The notes: generated by a model not told the origin, from the letters alone. A stretch of 62,641 bases of DNA from Polyangiaceae bacterium (GCA_013361525.1 JABFXY010000022.1:1-62641); one strand, 5' to 3'; shown: positions 53,044 to 62,492, counted from the first letter of the stretch. Program-made: numbers and translations.

Positions 53044-54854
53044 CCGACGAATCCACGCAACTGGCCGCCGGCTCGGCCGACAATCAGGGCGTGGAAAACA
53101 CGCCCGCCGGTTCTACGAAGTCGTCCCCTCCCGCTCCGGTTTCTTCGGAGCGTGCGGGGGCGGGCGCTACCGAGCCCTCGTCTCGTGATCCGGGCCCCGC
53201 GGACGCTGTGTCCGAGGGGCTGCGCGCCCAGCACGGCCTGACCTTCACGGGCGCGGACGTGCTTCATCGGCTGGCCGTTCCGTCGGCCGAGCTCACGAAG
53301 TGGCTCGATCCGAAGTTGTCGGGGTTGACCTCGCCGGCCGGCATGGCCGATCGCGAGGCCGCGACCGAGCGCATCGCCCGCGCGATCACGAAGGGCGAGC
53401 GGATCTGCATCTTCGGCGACTACGACTGCGACGGGATCACGGCGGCCGCCGTCCTCACCAGCGTCGTGCGTGCGCTCGGCGGCGTGGCCGTGCCGCTTCT
53501 CGCGACGCGTATGGAAGGCGCCTACGGGCTCAGCGCGCCTGCGCTCGCACGCGTGAAGGCGACGGGCGCGACGTTGCTCGTCACCTGCGATTGCGGCTCG
53601 AGCGATCACGAGCGCCTCGAGGACGCGCGCCGATCGGGGATCGACGTGGTCGTCATCGACCATCACCTCGTCCCGAAGGACCCGCTGCCGGCGCTCGCGT
53701 TTCTGAACCCTCACCGGCCCGAGTGCGAGTTTCCGTTCAAACATCTCGCTTCGTGTGGGCTCGCGCTCAGCATGGGCGCCGCGCTTCGTCAGGCGCTCAA
53801 GCGCGAGCTCGACTTGCGGCCGATGTTGGATCTCGTCGCGATCGGAACGGTCGCGGACGTGGCGCCTCTGGTCGGCGACAACCGGGCGCTCGTGCGGGCT
53901 GGGCTCCGCGTCCTCGGCGCGGGCGTCCGACCGGGCATTCGCGCGCTCGCGGATCTCGCGCGGATCGATCTGTCGCGCGGGATGACGAGCGAAGACATCG
54001 GGTTCCGCATCGCTCCGCGGCTGAACGCGCCCGGGCGCCTAGGCCACCCCGACGAATCGTTGGAGCTATTGCTTACGCGGGATCACGACATCGCGGCCGG
54101 CCTCGCCGCGTCGATCGAGCAGACGCAGCTGCAACGGCGACAGGTTCAGGCCCAGATGCTCGAGGAGGCGCTCGCCGACATCGAAGAGATGCGCCTCGAT
54201 GCGCTGGCCGGCGTCGTCGTCGCGCGCCAGGGCTGGCACCCCGGCGTGGTGGGCATCGTCGCCGGAAAGCTGGCGGAGACGCTCGGCAAGCCCACCATCG
54301 TGATCGGTCTCGAAGGCGCGAGCGGCCGGGGATCGGTTCGCGGGCCGACAGGCTTCCCGCTCTACGACGCTCTCACCGATTGCCGCGCCGACTTGGCCGG
54401 GTACGGCGGCCACCAGGCCGCCGCCGGCGTGCATGTCCGGTCCGACCGCATCGACGCGCTTCGGGCGAGCTGGCACGCGACCTGTGCGGTGCGTTCGCGT
54501 GGGCTCGGCGGCACCGGCTGCGAGTCGACGGCGCGCCTCGACCCCCGCGATCCGCTGGCGCGCGTGCTGGACGACTTCGATCGGTTCGAGCCGTTCGGCG
54601 AGGCGAACCCGATGCCGCTCCTCTACTTGCCCGAGGTCGAGGTCATCGCCGCGAAGAACCTGAAGGGCCATCTCAAGCTCGACCTCGCTCACGGGCGCGC
54701 GCCGCTCACCGGCATCTATTTCTCGATGGGTGAGTGTGCTCCCGCAGTCGCCGGCAAGACGTTCACGATGATCGGCGCGCTGCGACGAAACACCTTCCAG
54801 GGCGGCGCCGAGCTCCAGGTCCGGTCGACGTGGCCGCGCCTGCCCTTGCCTTGA
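53040..54854 (+). CDS. recJ: Single-stranded-DNA-specific exonuclease RecJ
   Basis: A 604-residue 5'-3' exonuclease used in mismatch and recombination repair. The DHH phosphoesterase motifs are present: DYDCDG (127-132), CDCGSSDHE (183-191), DHH (207-209), and the DHHA1 part GYGGHQAAAGVHV near the C-terminal third, followed by the OB-fold region. The first ~60 residues are Ser/Pro/Ala-rich and likely disordered. The GTG start overlaps the secF stop; the frame is open farther upstream, but inside secF. Confidence 0.94.
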   Translation: MTDESTQLAAGSADNQGVENTPAGSTKSSPPAPVSSERAGAGATEPSSRDPGPADAVSEGLRAQHGLTFTGADVLHRLAVPSAELTKWLDPKLSGLTSPAGMADREAATERIARAITKGERICIFGDYDCDGITAAAVLTSVVRALGGVAVPLLATRMEGAYGLSAPALARVKATGATLLVTCDCGSSDHERLEDARRSGIDVVVIDHHLVPKDPLPALAFLNPHRPECEFPFKHLASCGLALSMGAALRQALKRELDLRPMLDLVAIGTVADVAPLVGDNRALVRAGLRVLGAGVRPGIRALADLARIDLSRGMTSEDIGFRIAPRLNAPGRLGHPDESLELLLTRDHDIAAGLAASIEQTQLQRRQVQAQMLEEALADIEEMRLDALAGVVVARQGWHPGVVGIVAGKLAETLGKPTIVIGLEGASGRGSVRGPTGFPLYDALTDCRADLAGYGGHQAAAGVHVRSDRIDALRASWHATCAVRSRGLGGTGCESTARLDPRDPLARVLDDFDRFEPFGEANPMPLLYLPEVEVIAAKNLKGHLKLDLAHGRAPLTGIYFSMGECAPAVAGKTFTMIGALRRNTFQGGAELQVRSTWPRLPLP

Positions 54855-54883
54855 TACTTTTGCGCTAAGCTCGCCCGCACCGA

Positions 54884-55672
54884 ATGACTCAAGCCGTCGA
54901 GCCGCTCATTCGTTTCTCCGGTGTGCGCAAGGCCTTCGGGCCCAAGACGATCTACCGGCACCTCGACCTCGACGTCTTCGGCGGCGAGACGCTCGTCGTG
55001 ATGGGCGGATCGGGTGTCGGCAAGAGCGTCATGCTGAAGCTCTTGATCCGGCTGCTGGAGACGGACCGCGGCAACATCTCCTTCCACGGTCGCGACGTCA
55101 CCACGATGCGCGACAGCGACGTGGCCCGGGTGCGACGCAGCATCGCGATGCTTTTCCAAGGCGCGGCGCTCTTCGACTCGATCTCCGTGGGGGAGAACGT
55201 CCAATACGGTCTCCGAGAGCACTTTCGCGACGAGATGACGCCCCAGCAGATGAACGAGCGCGTCGACTGGGCGCTGTCCCTGGTCGGCCTCCCGGGCATC
55301 GAGCACATGCGTCCCGCCGACTTGTCGGGCGGTATGAAAAAGCGCGTCGGTCTGGCGCGCGCGATCGCGATCCAGCCCGAGGTCTTGCTCTACGACGAGC
55401 CGACGACGGGCCTCGATCCGATCAACACCGAGCGCATCAACCACCTCATCATGGGCCTGAAAGAGGCGCTCAACGTCACGTCGATCGTGGTGACCCACGA
55501 CATGAAGAGCGCGTTCACGATCGCCGATCGCATGGCGATGGTGCACTCCGGCGCGATCATCCTTCACGGCACGCCGGAGACGTTCAAGTTCAGCACCGAC
55601 CCCCGCGTGCACGACTTCATCAACGGCATCGCGCCGGTAAACGAAGACGTCGAAACGCTGCTCAAATCGTGA
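54884..55672 (+). CDS. mlaF: ABC transporter ATP-binding protein MlaF
   Basis: A 262-residue ATPase of the Mla/MCE lipid transport system. Walker A GGSGVGKS at 41-48, ABC signature LSGGMKKRV at about 148-156 and Walker B LLYDEPTTGLDP follow in order. The GMKKR signature variant is typical of MlaF/Mkl. It energises lipid movement between the inner and outer membranes. In most genomes mlaE (permease) lies next to it; here recJ is upstream and mlaD downstream, so mlaE must be elsewhere. Confidence 0.92.
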   Translation: MTQAVEPLIRFSGVRKAFGPKTIYRHLDLDVFGGETLVVMGGSGVGKSVMLKLLIRLLETDRGNISFHGRDVTTMRDSDVARVRRSIAMLFQGAALFDSISVGENVQYGLREHFRDEMTPQQMNERVDWALSLVGLPGIEHMRPADLSGGMKKRVGLARAIAIQPEVLLYDEPTTGLDPINTERINHLIMGLKEALNVTSIVVTHDMKSAFTIADRMAMVHSGAIILHGTPETFKFSTDPRVHDFINGIAPVNEDVETLLKS

Positions 55673-55818
55673 GCTTCGCCGCGCGGAAGATCGTCGCGAA
55701 CGGCGCGTAGGCCGAAGCGTCGCGTGTGGCGAGTCGTCGGGCCCTCGAGTGAGTGCGAGGTGTAGGCGCACTTTCAGGGGTCTCGCTTGCTCAGGTCCTA
55801 CTGCTAGACTGGGCCTCG

Positions 55819-56919
55819 ATGGCTCGCTCGCGGGACCTCAAAGTCGGCCTCTTCGTGCTTGTCGGGATGTTCCTTCTCGCGCTCGTCGTCTTCTTGGTCG
55901 GCGAAGAAAGGAACCTCTTCGATCCCTCCGTGACGTTTACGACGAGCTTCGTCGACGTGCAGGGCTTGAAGCCCGGCGCGCCCGTCCGCATGGGCGGTAT
56001 CGACGTCGGCCAGGTGGAGCGCGTCGGCTACGACGAGCAGAACCCGGCGGACTCGACGGTCTACGTCTACTTCTGGATCAAGCAGAGCGAGGCGGAACGC
56101 ATCAAGATCGATACGAAGGCGAAGATCGCGAACAAGGGCTTGCTGGGCGACAAGATGATCGAGCTCGTCCCGGGCGAGAGCAACGAGGTCGCGAAGCAAG
56201 GCGCCCACTTCGAGGGCGAGAAGCCTTCCGACATGTTCGGCAAGATCGAGGTGATGGCGACGAAGGCGGAGGCCGTCATCGACAACATCGAGAAGGCCAC
56301 ACGCCCGCTCGGCGACGAGAAGCTCCATCAGAACATCCAGGGCTCTGTCGCGTCGGTGAACACGATCTTGAAAGAGGTCGCCGAGGGCGACGGCTACATG
56401 CACAAGGTGCTCAGCGACCCGCAAGAGGCCGAGCGCATCAGCGCGACGATCCAGAGCCTCGAGGGCACCGCCAAAGAAGCGGAGGGCCTCCTCAAGGACG
56501 TGCGCGGCGTCGTCGGTCGTGTGCGCTCGGGCCCGGGTTTCGCGCACGATGTCCTCTACGGCGAGGGGCCGAAGGGCCTCAACGAGTTTGCGTCCGCGGC
56601 GAACGAGGTCGCCCTCACGTTGAAGGGCGTCCGCGAGAACGAAAGCCTCGCGCACGATCTCCTCTACGGAGGCAAAGGCGACACGTCGCAGGTCATCAAG
56701 AACGTCGCCGACCTCACCGGCGACTTGAAGGCGATCGTCGCCGACATGCGCGCCGGCAAAGGCACCATCGGCGGCTTGTTGGTCGACCCGTCGATCTACG
56801 AGGACGTGAAGGTCGTCCTCGGCAACGTCCAGCGCAACGACGTCCTACGCGCGCTCGTCCGCTACTCGATCAACAAGGACGAGAAGAAGCCCGAGGTCCA
56901 GGTCGCCGGCCCGAAGTGA
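55819..56919 (+). CDS. mlaD: MCE-family lipid-binding protein MlaD
   Basis: A 366-residue periplasmic protein anchored by one N-terminal TM helix (about 9-29). The MCE domain follows (about 40-115): DVQGLKPGAPVRMGGIDVGQV and KIANKGLLGDKMIEL. The rest is long and helical and may form a tunnel or bridge as in larger MCE proteins, with low-complexity regions (KGTIGGLLVDPSIYED near the end). MlaD binds phospholipid and works with MlaF and an MlaE permease. ATG at 55819 sets the TM at the N-terminus. No mlaE between it and mlaF (147 bp gap). Confidence 0.92.
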   Translation: MARSRDLKVGLFVLVGMFLLALVVFLVGEERNLFDPSVTFTTSFVDVQGLKPGAPVRMGGIDVGQVERVGYDEQNPADSTVYVYFWIKQSEAERIKIDTKAKIANKGLLGDKMIELVPGESNEVAKQGAHFEGEKPSDMFGKIEVMATKAEAVIDNIEKATRPLGDEKLHQNIQGSVASVNTILKEVAEGDGYMHKVLSDPQEAERISATIQSLEGTAKEAEGLLKDVRGVVGRVRSGPGFAHDVLYGEGPKGLNEFASAANEVALTLKGVRENESLAHDLLYGGKGDTSQVIKNVADLTGDLKAIVADMRAGKGTIGGLLVDPSIYEDVKVVLGNVQRNDVLRALVRYSINKDEKKPEVQVAGPK

Positions 56920-56985
56920 TCGCTGACGGGTAGGGGACGGGTCGAAGCGATCGGCTACTTTCGGCCGCTATTTCTCCCCCCCCGG

Positions 56986-57008
56986 CCCCCCTCACTCCGT
57001 GAGGGGGG
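56986..57008. terminator. Bidirectional hairpin after mlaD
   Basis: A perfect 10-bp stem CCCCCCTCAC / GTGAGGGGGG with loop TCC, between the convergent mlaD (+) and a lipoprotein gene (-). There is no T-run. It is the only strong structure in the 134-bp gap. Confidence 0.6.
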
Positions 57009-57053
57009 AGCTCAGCGGCGCTTTCAAGTCGCTTCGGCAGCCCAGGCAATCCG

Positions 57054-57569
57054 TCACAGCACCTCGATGACGATGAGGGCGTCGACGCGGATGCCCTCGG
57101 CCGGGAAGACGTAGGCCGTGTCGATCGTGCCGCTCCACTCGATCCGGATCTTTTTACCGTCCGGGAACAGCGGTCGCAGGTTGCCGTCGAAGAGGACCTC
57201 GAGCGGCGCCATCGTGTCGTTCTGAGGAAAGTCGCTGCCCTGCGCGACCGGCGTGCGAGCTTCGGGCGTCACGACCTCGGCGAGCAGGCTGGTGATGAAG
57301 CGAAGGTCGCCCACGCCGTCGGGAGCGCGCAGGAGCACGCGCTCGAGCGTCGCGCCTTGATCCTCGTCGGCCGGCTCGTCGAGCTCGTACTCCGTCCACC
57401 CCCAGAACGACCCGCTGTCGGTGTGGTTGACCACGACGAAGGCCTCGATCGTCTCCTCACCCGCGAGCGCCGCACAGCCGGCTGCACCGGCGGCCATGGC
57501 CGCCGCGAGCGAGGGAAACAATCGCAGCACCTGTCGTCGTCGTACGAGCAGTTGGGGGGACTGGGACAT
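57054..57569 (-). CDS. Small lipoprotein of unknown function
   Basis: A 171-residue predicted lipoprotein. The signal has twin/triple Arg (VRRRQVLRLF at about 9-18), a hydrophobic Ala-rich core and a lipobox AGAAGC at Cys32, so Tat-type export is possible. The mature part is acidic and beta-rich; no family was recognised. The ATG at 57569 was chosen over 57602 because it puts the Arg motif at the N-terminus. It converges on mlaD. Confidence 0.65.
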   Translation of the reverse strand: MSQSPQLLVRRRQVLRLFPSLAAAMAAGAAGCAALAGEETIEAFVVVNHTDSGSFWGWTEYELDEPADEDQGATLERVLLRAPDGVGDLRFITSLLAEVVTPEARTPVAQGSDFPQNDTMAPLEVLFDGNLRPLFPDGKKIRIEWSGTIDTAYVFPAEGIRVDALIVIEVL

Positions 57570-57718
57570 GGGCTGCGCGTCGTGCAAGAGTCGTGCTGGC
57601 ATCCGTGAACCTCGGAGAAGCCGCTCGTCATCGGGAGCGGGCTGTACATTTCGCCGCGAAAAACGAAGAAAATCGGCTCTGGTAGACCCGTCGTTAGGAG
57701 CGAACCTTGGTGGGGATG

Positions 57719-57845
57719 TTCACTTCGTGCCAGCGCTAACGCGCTGAGCACTTCGTAGACCTCCTTGGACTTCGTCCAGCGCGCAGGACTCCGTCCAATC
57801 CGGTTCACTTCGTGCCCGCGCTAACGCGCTGAGCACTTCGTAGAC
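57719..57845. repeat. Paired 42-bp repeats with a cluster of small palindromes
   Basis: Copies at 57719-57760 and 57804-57845 differ at one base and contain AGCGC-TAAC-GCGCT and CACTTCGTG. Between them lie GGACTTCGTCC and GGACTCCGTCC. The 508-bp gap 57570-58077 otherwise holds no gene I can support. Confidence 0.8.
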
Positions 57846-58077
57846 TCGCTCCAGCTTTCACAAGCGTACGTGGTGAATTGCCCGCCGTTTTCTGTCCTGA
57901 TCAATCTTGATCGCGTGCCACCGTGAGCCGCAGCGGCAACGCGAGAGGCGTCGAGATGGAACGCACGCCGATGCCGTGGTGTGTGCACTCCCGCGCGCAC
58001 AGCTCGGCGCGTCGGTGAAAAATGACGCAGCGCGTTCTAGACTTGCAATTTGGGTCGGGAGGGCATAGCGAGCGAGC

Positions 58078-59289
58078 ATGTCCGTCGACCTCGCGAGCCG
58101 TCTCAGCTCGGTCGCCCCGAGCGCCACCCTCGCCATGGCCGCCGAGGCGGCCAAACTCACGGCCCGCGGCGTGAAGGTCTACGCCTTCAGCGTCGGCGAG
58201 CCGGATTTCCCAACGCCGTCGCACGTCGTCGAGGCCGCCAACAAGGCTCTCGTGGACGGCGCGACGCGGTACACCGCCGTGACCGGTACGCCCGATCTGA
58301 AGGCCGCCATCGTCGAGGCGACGCGCCGCGACCGCGGCTACACGATCACGCCGGATCGGATCACGGTTTCGTGCGGCGCGAAGCACGTGCTCTTCAACCT
58401 CGCGACCGCCCTCTACGAGCCCGGCGACGAGGTCATCATCCCGGCCCCGTATTGGGTCAGCTATCCGGAGCAGGTGCGGATGATGGGAGCGACGCCCGTC
58501 ATCGTCGAAACGACGGAGGAGTCGGGCTTCCGCATGGCGCCGGACGAGCTCGCGAACGCCGTCACGCCGCGCACCAAGGCGCTCATTCTGTGTACGCCGT
58601 CGAACCCCACGGGAAGCGCGTACGACGAGGCATCGCTGGCCGCGCTCTTCGAGGTCGCCGCGAAGGGCTCGTATTACGTCATCGTCGACGAGATCTACGC
58701 AGACCTCGTGTACGGCGGCTTCAAGCTCGCGTCAGCGGGCAAGGTCGGGCAGGCGCTCGGCGATCGGCTCGTCGTCGTCGACGGCGTCAGCAAGACCTAC
58801 GCGATGACCGGGTGGCGCATCGGCTGGAGCATCTCCTCGCCCGCGCTCGCCAAGGCGCTCAGCGTGATCCAGGGGCAGAGCACGACGAACCCCGCTGCCG
58901 TCTCCCAGGCCGCCGCGCGGGCGGCGCTCCTCGGGCCGCGTGCGTCGGTCGAGTCGATGCGCTCGGCGTTCGAGCGACGGCGCGACATCATGGTCGACGG
59001 GCTCAACGCGCTCGGCCTCGCCTGTCGCAAGCCGGAGGGCGCGTTCTACGCGTTCGCCGACGTGAGCTCGCTCTACGGCCTCAAGGTGAAGCAGAACGAC
59101 AAGGAGAAGGTGCTGGAGACGGACGACGACGTCGCCATGTGGCTCCTCGCGGAGGCGCACGTCGCGACCGTCGCCGGTGCTCCGTTCGGCGCGCCGGGTT
59201 ACCTGCGGCTCTCGTACGCGACCTCCGACGACGACATCCGCGCCGGCCTCGCGTCGATCGGCGCGGCGATCTCCAAGGGCGCTCGCTGA
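58078..59289 (+). CDS. Aspartate/aromatic aminotransferase (PLP, class I)
   Basis: A 403-residue PLP-dependent enzyme that moves an amino group between aspartate (or another amino acid) and 2-oxoglutarate. The PLP Lys is about residue 239 in GVSKTYAMTGWRIGW, and VGEPDFPTP near the N-terminus, NPTGSAYD and the Asp/Tyr pair (DEIYADLVY) are aminotransferase landmarks. The subfamily is of the AspC/AatA type. A single gene between an intergenic repeat region and tRNA-Val(CAC). Confidence 0.93.
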   Translation: MSVDLASRLSSVAPSATLAMAAEAAKLTARGVKVYAFSVGEPDFPTPSHVVEAANKALVDGATRYTAVTGTPDLKAAIVEATRRDRGYTITPDRITVSCGAKHVLFNLATALYEPGDEVIIPAPYWVSYPEQVRMMGATPVIVETTEESGFRMAPDELANAVTPRTKALILCTPSNPTGSAYDEASLAALFEVAAKGSYYVIVDEIYADLVYGGFKLASAGKVGQALGDRLVVVDGVSKTYAMTGWRIGWSISSPALAKALSVIQGQSTTNPAAVSQAAARAALLGPRASVESMRSAFERRRDIMVDGLNALGLACRKPEGAFYAFADVSSLYGLKVKQNDKEKVLETDDDVAMWLLAEAHVATVAGAPFGAPGYLRLSYATSDDDIRAGLASIGAAISKGAR

Positions 59290-59388
59290 CTCGTCGGGAT
59301 CGGGCGTCCTTCTGCGTCGCTCGATTGCCGACCAAGAAACTGGGTTGCAGGGCGAGGCTTCGTACGATAGAAGCCTTGCCCGAAGCAC

Positions 59389-59460
59389 GGGCGCATAACT
59401 CAGCGGTAGAGTGCGACCTTCACACGGTCGAAGTCGCAGGTTCGAACCCTGCTGCGCCCA
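59389..59460 (+). tRNA. tRNA-Val (anticodon CAC)
   Basis: A 72-nt cloverleaf: acceptor GGGCGCA / TGCGCCC with discriminator A, D-arm ACTC-AGCGGTA-GAGT, anticodon stem CGACC/GGTCG with loop TTCACAC, variable AAGTC, T-arm GCAGG-TTCGAAC-CCTGC. CCA is not encoded. Reads GUG. Confidence 0.95.
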
Positions 59461-59512
59461 CCGCAAACCGTTCTCTCGCGCTCACCTCCGGTGGGCACAC
59501 GCTGCAACAGCC

Positions 59513-59540
59513 GAGGCGATCAACGACCGTTGATCGCCTC
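59513..59540 (-). terminator. 13-bp perfect inverted repeat across a stop codon
   Basis: GAGGCGATCAACG and CGTTGATCGCCTC flank two bases. It spans the end of the 289-residue gene, including its TGA (59522-59520). It may end transcription or protect the 3' end. No T-run. Confidence 0.5.
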
Positions 59541-60389
59541 GATGGCTTTGTTGAGGTCGGCTCGGTCACCCAGACACGGGTGGCAGTCTTTCGGGGCGAA
59601 GAAGACGCCACAGCCACGCCTGGCTTGAAGAGGCGTGAGTGAGTTGAGGCTCCGTCGATCGCCGACGCGCGCCGCCTCGTCGAAGAGCGCCTTGCGGTCG
59701 CAGGGCGCTGCATCGCGCAGCTGGACGGCGATCCGAAGGGCAGGGGAGGCGAGCTTCAGCACCGCTTCGTCCTTCGTGGCGGCGAGCGCGCGGTCCTTCA
59801 CCGTCTTCGAGACGCTCTTCGCGATGGTGAGCTCGTAGAGAAGATCGGGCCCGACGGTTCCCATCTGCGCCGTCATCAACTCGAACGCGGTGTCCTGCAC
59901 GGCGGGTTGTCCGCTCGCGCCGCGCACGACGATCTGTTGCAGGTCTTTGTCGTCTGCGATCTTCCCGCTCGCCGCGAGCGCGCGCTTCACGTTTGCGAGC
60001 GCATTCCCCAAGCCCGCCGGTGTCGCGGCTTGGACGCGCGCGAGCTTCGCTAGCAGTTTGGCGTTGTCGGGGTCGCGCGTGGCCAGCGCTTCGAGCTCGG
60101 CGACCGTCGTCGCTTTGTCGATCGCAGCGTCGGAGACCGACGATCCGCCGGCGGCGCGGAAGCCGGCGGGCTTGTCGTCCTCGGGCGATGCCGACCCATC
60201 CGGCGAGGGCGACGAGCGACCTTCGCTCGGGTGCGTACCGTCGGCCCGCTCGGGCTCGGCCGACGTCTGATACGCCGCTTCGAGCGCCGACACGACGCGC
60301 GGATCGCGCATCTGCGGAAGAGCGACGACCAGGCCGACGAGCGCCACGAAGCCCGCTGTCGCGATCTTCGGGAAGTACTCGACGTCCAT
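59520..60389 (-). CDS. Membrane-anchored protein of unknown function
   Basis: A 289-residue protein with an N-terminal TM helix (about 9-25), a disordered Ser/Asp/Glu/Pro region to about residue 90, then a helical domain (HEAT/TPR-like in pattern) with four Cys in the last 70 residues (CDRKALFDE, RRGCGVFFAPKDCHPC). The last ones, C-x-x-C-like, could bind a metal or form a disulfide. No family was recognised. It is 30 bp after the PilZ gene on the same strand, so probably one operon. Confidence 0.72.
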   Translation of the reverse strand: MDVEYFPKIATAGFVALVGLVVALPQMRDPRVVSALEAAYQTSAEPERADGTHPSEGRSSPSPDGSASPEDDKPAGFRAAGGSSVSDAAIDKATTVAELEALATRDPDNAKLLAKLARVQAATPAGLGNALANVKRALAASGKIADDKDLQQIVVRGASGQPAVQDTAFELMTAQMGTVGPDLLYELTIAKSVSKTVKDRALAATKDEAVLKLASPALRIAVQLRDAAPCDRKALFDEAARVGDRRSLNSLTPLQARRGCGVFFAPKDCHPCLGDRADLNKAIEAINGR

Positions 60390-60419
60390 GTCGTCGCTCT
60401 CTAGCGCTCGTTCTGCCGT

Positions 60420-61901
60420 TTACTCGTCGTAGATGCCACCGCCCGGCGGGGGCGGCGGAGGCGGCGGCGGCTTCGCCGTGGCCGGGGGCGGCTTCGGCGT
60501 GTCCGTCGGGGGCGGCGGAGGCGGCGGGGGCGGAGGCGGAGGCGGCTTGGCCGTCGCAGGCGGAGGCTTCGGCTTCTCGCTCGCGGTCGGCTTGGCCGAC
60601 GAGGCGGCAGGCTTCGCCGACTCGCTGGCGGACGCCTTCGCGCTCGCGCTGACGGCTGCCGTCTCCGTCGGCGTCGGCTCCGCGGTCGCCGTTTGCGCGG
60701 CGGTGACCGTCGCGGTCGCCGTGGCTGTCGCGGTCGCCGTGGCGCTCGCGGTCGCCGTCGTGGTCGGCTTACCCGTCGGCTGTTGCGCTTGGTTATCGCC
60801 GCCGCTCTTCATCAAGAAGATGACGACACCAACCACCGCCGCCGCGGCGAGGCCGAGGAGGATCAGCTTGCCTCCACCACCGCCCTTTTCCTCGGCTTCG
60901 ATCCTCGCGCTGACCGGCGCGCTCGCAGGCGGACGCACCGACTTCGGCTCGGCCTTCTTCTCGACGGCGGCGGCCGGTTTCTTCTCTGCCTTGACGGGCT
61001 CCGCGGGCTCCACCGGAGTGGGCTTCGCGGCGGGCTTCGGAGCAGGCTTCGCCTCGACGGCTTTTTCCTCCTCTTCTTCCTCCTCTTCCTTCTCGGCGGG
61101 GGCGGACTTCGCCGGGGCCGCGGGCAGATCGGCGAGCTGGATGGGCTCCGTTTTGGCGAGCGCCTTCGCTTCGTCCTTCTTTGCGGCCGGCTCGGGCGTC
61201 CCGATGTCCGCGAGCGAGCTGCCCGCCTCCGACAGCGCTTGCTGCAGGAGCTCCGCAGCTTGCTTCATCACCGTGCGTTCCTCGGGGGGACGCATCTCGG
61301 CCTCGCCGCCGGAGCTCTTCGGGAAGAAGCCGCCGTCCGCCTTCTCCTCGGCGGGCTCCGGCTCCTTCGCGGTGACCTTCTCCGTCGTGGGGCTGCCGAT
61401 CGCGCCGAGACCGAGCATCGTCGACGCTCGCTTCTCCGGCTTCGGTGCGGGCTTCGCCTCGACCGACGCGGCAGGCGCGGCTTCCGCGGGGGCCGCCGCA
61501 GCTGCAGCGACGCTCACGCCGGTGCCGTCGCTGCCGCGATCGAACGTCGACGGCTTGCCGCCGGACTTGTCGACGAGGCGCGTGATGATCGCCTTCGACT
61601 TGTCGTCGATCTTGATGAACTTCACGCCCATGCCTGCGGGCTGCTCGGTGGCGGCTTGCTCAGGCTCACGCTTCCACACGACGCGCCCGACACCGGAGAG
61701 AACCGCTTGCTCGTCCGCGATGCGGATCTCGAACTTGAGCAGCGTGCCGGGCGGGAAGGGCGAGGGCGTCTTGATGTAGATGCCGCCCCTGCTGACGTCG
61801 GATGCGTGATGCTCGATGAACTCGTCGACGGTCGCGCTCTTGTAGCGAACCGTCATGCTGAGCACCTTTGCTCGCGGGTCCTTCCGTGTGTCCTGAGCCA
61901 T
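60420..61901 (-). CDS. PilZ-domain protein with disordered and Pro-rich membrane-anchored tail
   Basis: A 493-residue protein. The N-terminal PilZ domain (about 1-115) has the c-di-GMP residues: R6-x-x-x-R10 (RKDPR) and DVSRGG at 35-40 (D-x-S-x-x-G). This form matches the Myxococcus paralogous PilZ-like group. A long Ala/Pro/Glu-rich region leads to one TM helix (about 390), then an Ala/Thr repeat and a Pro-run tail. The Pro-rich end would lie outside the cytoplasm. The start at 61901 has GGAG nine bases upstream. It is divergent from a small PilZ gene, gap 222 bp. Confidence 0.9.
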   Translation of the reverse strand: MAQDTRKDPRAKVLSMTVRYKSATVDEFIEHHASDVSRGGIYIKTPSPFPPGTLLKFEIRIADEQAVLSGVGRVVWKREPEQAATEQPAGMGVKFIKIDDKSKAIITRLVDKSGGKPSTFDRGSDGTGVSVAAAAAAPAEAAPAASVEAKPAPKPEKRASTMLGLGAIGSPTTEKVTAKEPEPAEEKADGGFFPKSSGGEAEMRPPEERTVMKQAAELLQQALSEAGSSLADIGTPEPAAKKDEAKALAKTEPIQLADLPAAPAKSAPAEKEEEEEEEEKAVEAKPAPKPAAKPTPVEPAEPVKAEKKPAAAVEKKAEPKSVRPPASAPVSARIEAEEKGGGGGKLILLGLAAAAVVGVVIFLMKSGGDNQAQQPTGKPTTTATASATATATATATATVTAAQTATAEPTPTETAAVSASAKASASESAKPAASSAKPTASEKPKPPPATAKPPPPPPPPPPPPPTDTPKPPPATAKPPPPPPPPPGGGIYDE

Positions 61902-62123
61902 CGGTCTCCGAGGAGGAGCGCGCGCGCAGCTCGAATCTGCGTGCGTGACGCGGCTCCCGTTCTGATTTGGAGTGCGCCCGGGAAACTCCGGGCGAGCGTT
62001 GACGGTGGCATCGTACTTCCCACCAATCGTCGCCGACAAGTTCCTCCTTTCTGCCAACGAGGCGCCGCGTCAGGACGCTCCAACACCGTCTGGTGGGCGA
62101 GCCGTTGTGGTAGGTAGGGGCGG

Positions 62124-62492
62124 ATGCGGGTTCGCGATCACTTTCGTGCGCACGGTCGCAAGAACGTGAGCCTACCCGCGAGCCTTCGCGACGAGCATCG
62201 GTCGTTCGAAGAGGAGGCGAGGATCAAAAACCTCGGTCTCGGGGGCGCTTGCATCGAGCTGTTCCCCGGCTCCACGGCCGAGTCGCAGCTCCTGCGGCTC
62301 GACGCGCACGTGCTCTTGGAGGTGACCGCGCCGAGCCTCTGGGACCCGTTGGTGCTCCACGGTCGCGTCGCATGGGCGCGACGGTCGGCGCCGGATCGAC
62401 CCGCGCGGTTGGGCCTTCGCTTCGAGCATCAAGAGCAGGGGAACCTGTTTGCCCTGTTTCAGCTGCTCGGGGCTCACGCTTACGAGACGTAG
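62124..62492 (+). CDS. Small PilZ-domain protein
   Basis: A 122-residue cytoplasmic PilZ protein. R8-x-x-x-R12 (RAHGR) is present, but the second motif reads NLGLGG at about 36-41 in place of D/N-x-S-x-x-G, so c-di-GMP binding may be weaker or absent. It has a beta-barrel pattern for the rest. The gene is divergent from the large PilZ gene. Close to the right end, followed by repeats. Confidence 0.85.
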   Translation: MRVRDHFRAHGRKNVSLPASLRDEHRSFEEEARIKNLGLGGACIELFPGSTAESQLLRLDAHVLLEVTAPSLWDPLVLHGRVAWARRSAPDRPARLGLRFEHQEQGNLFALFQLLGAHAYET

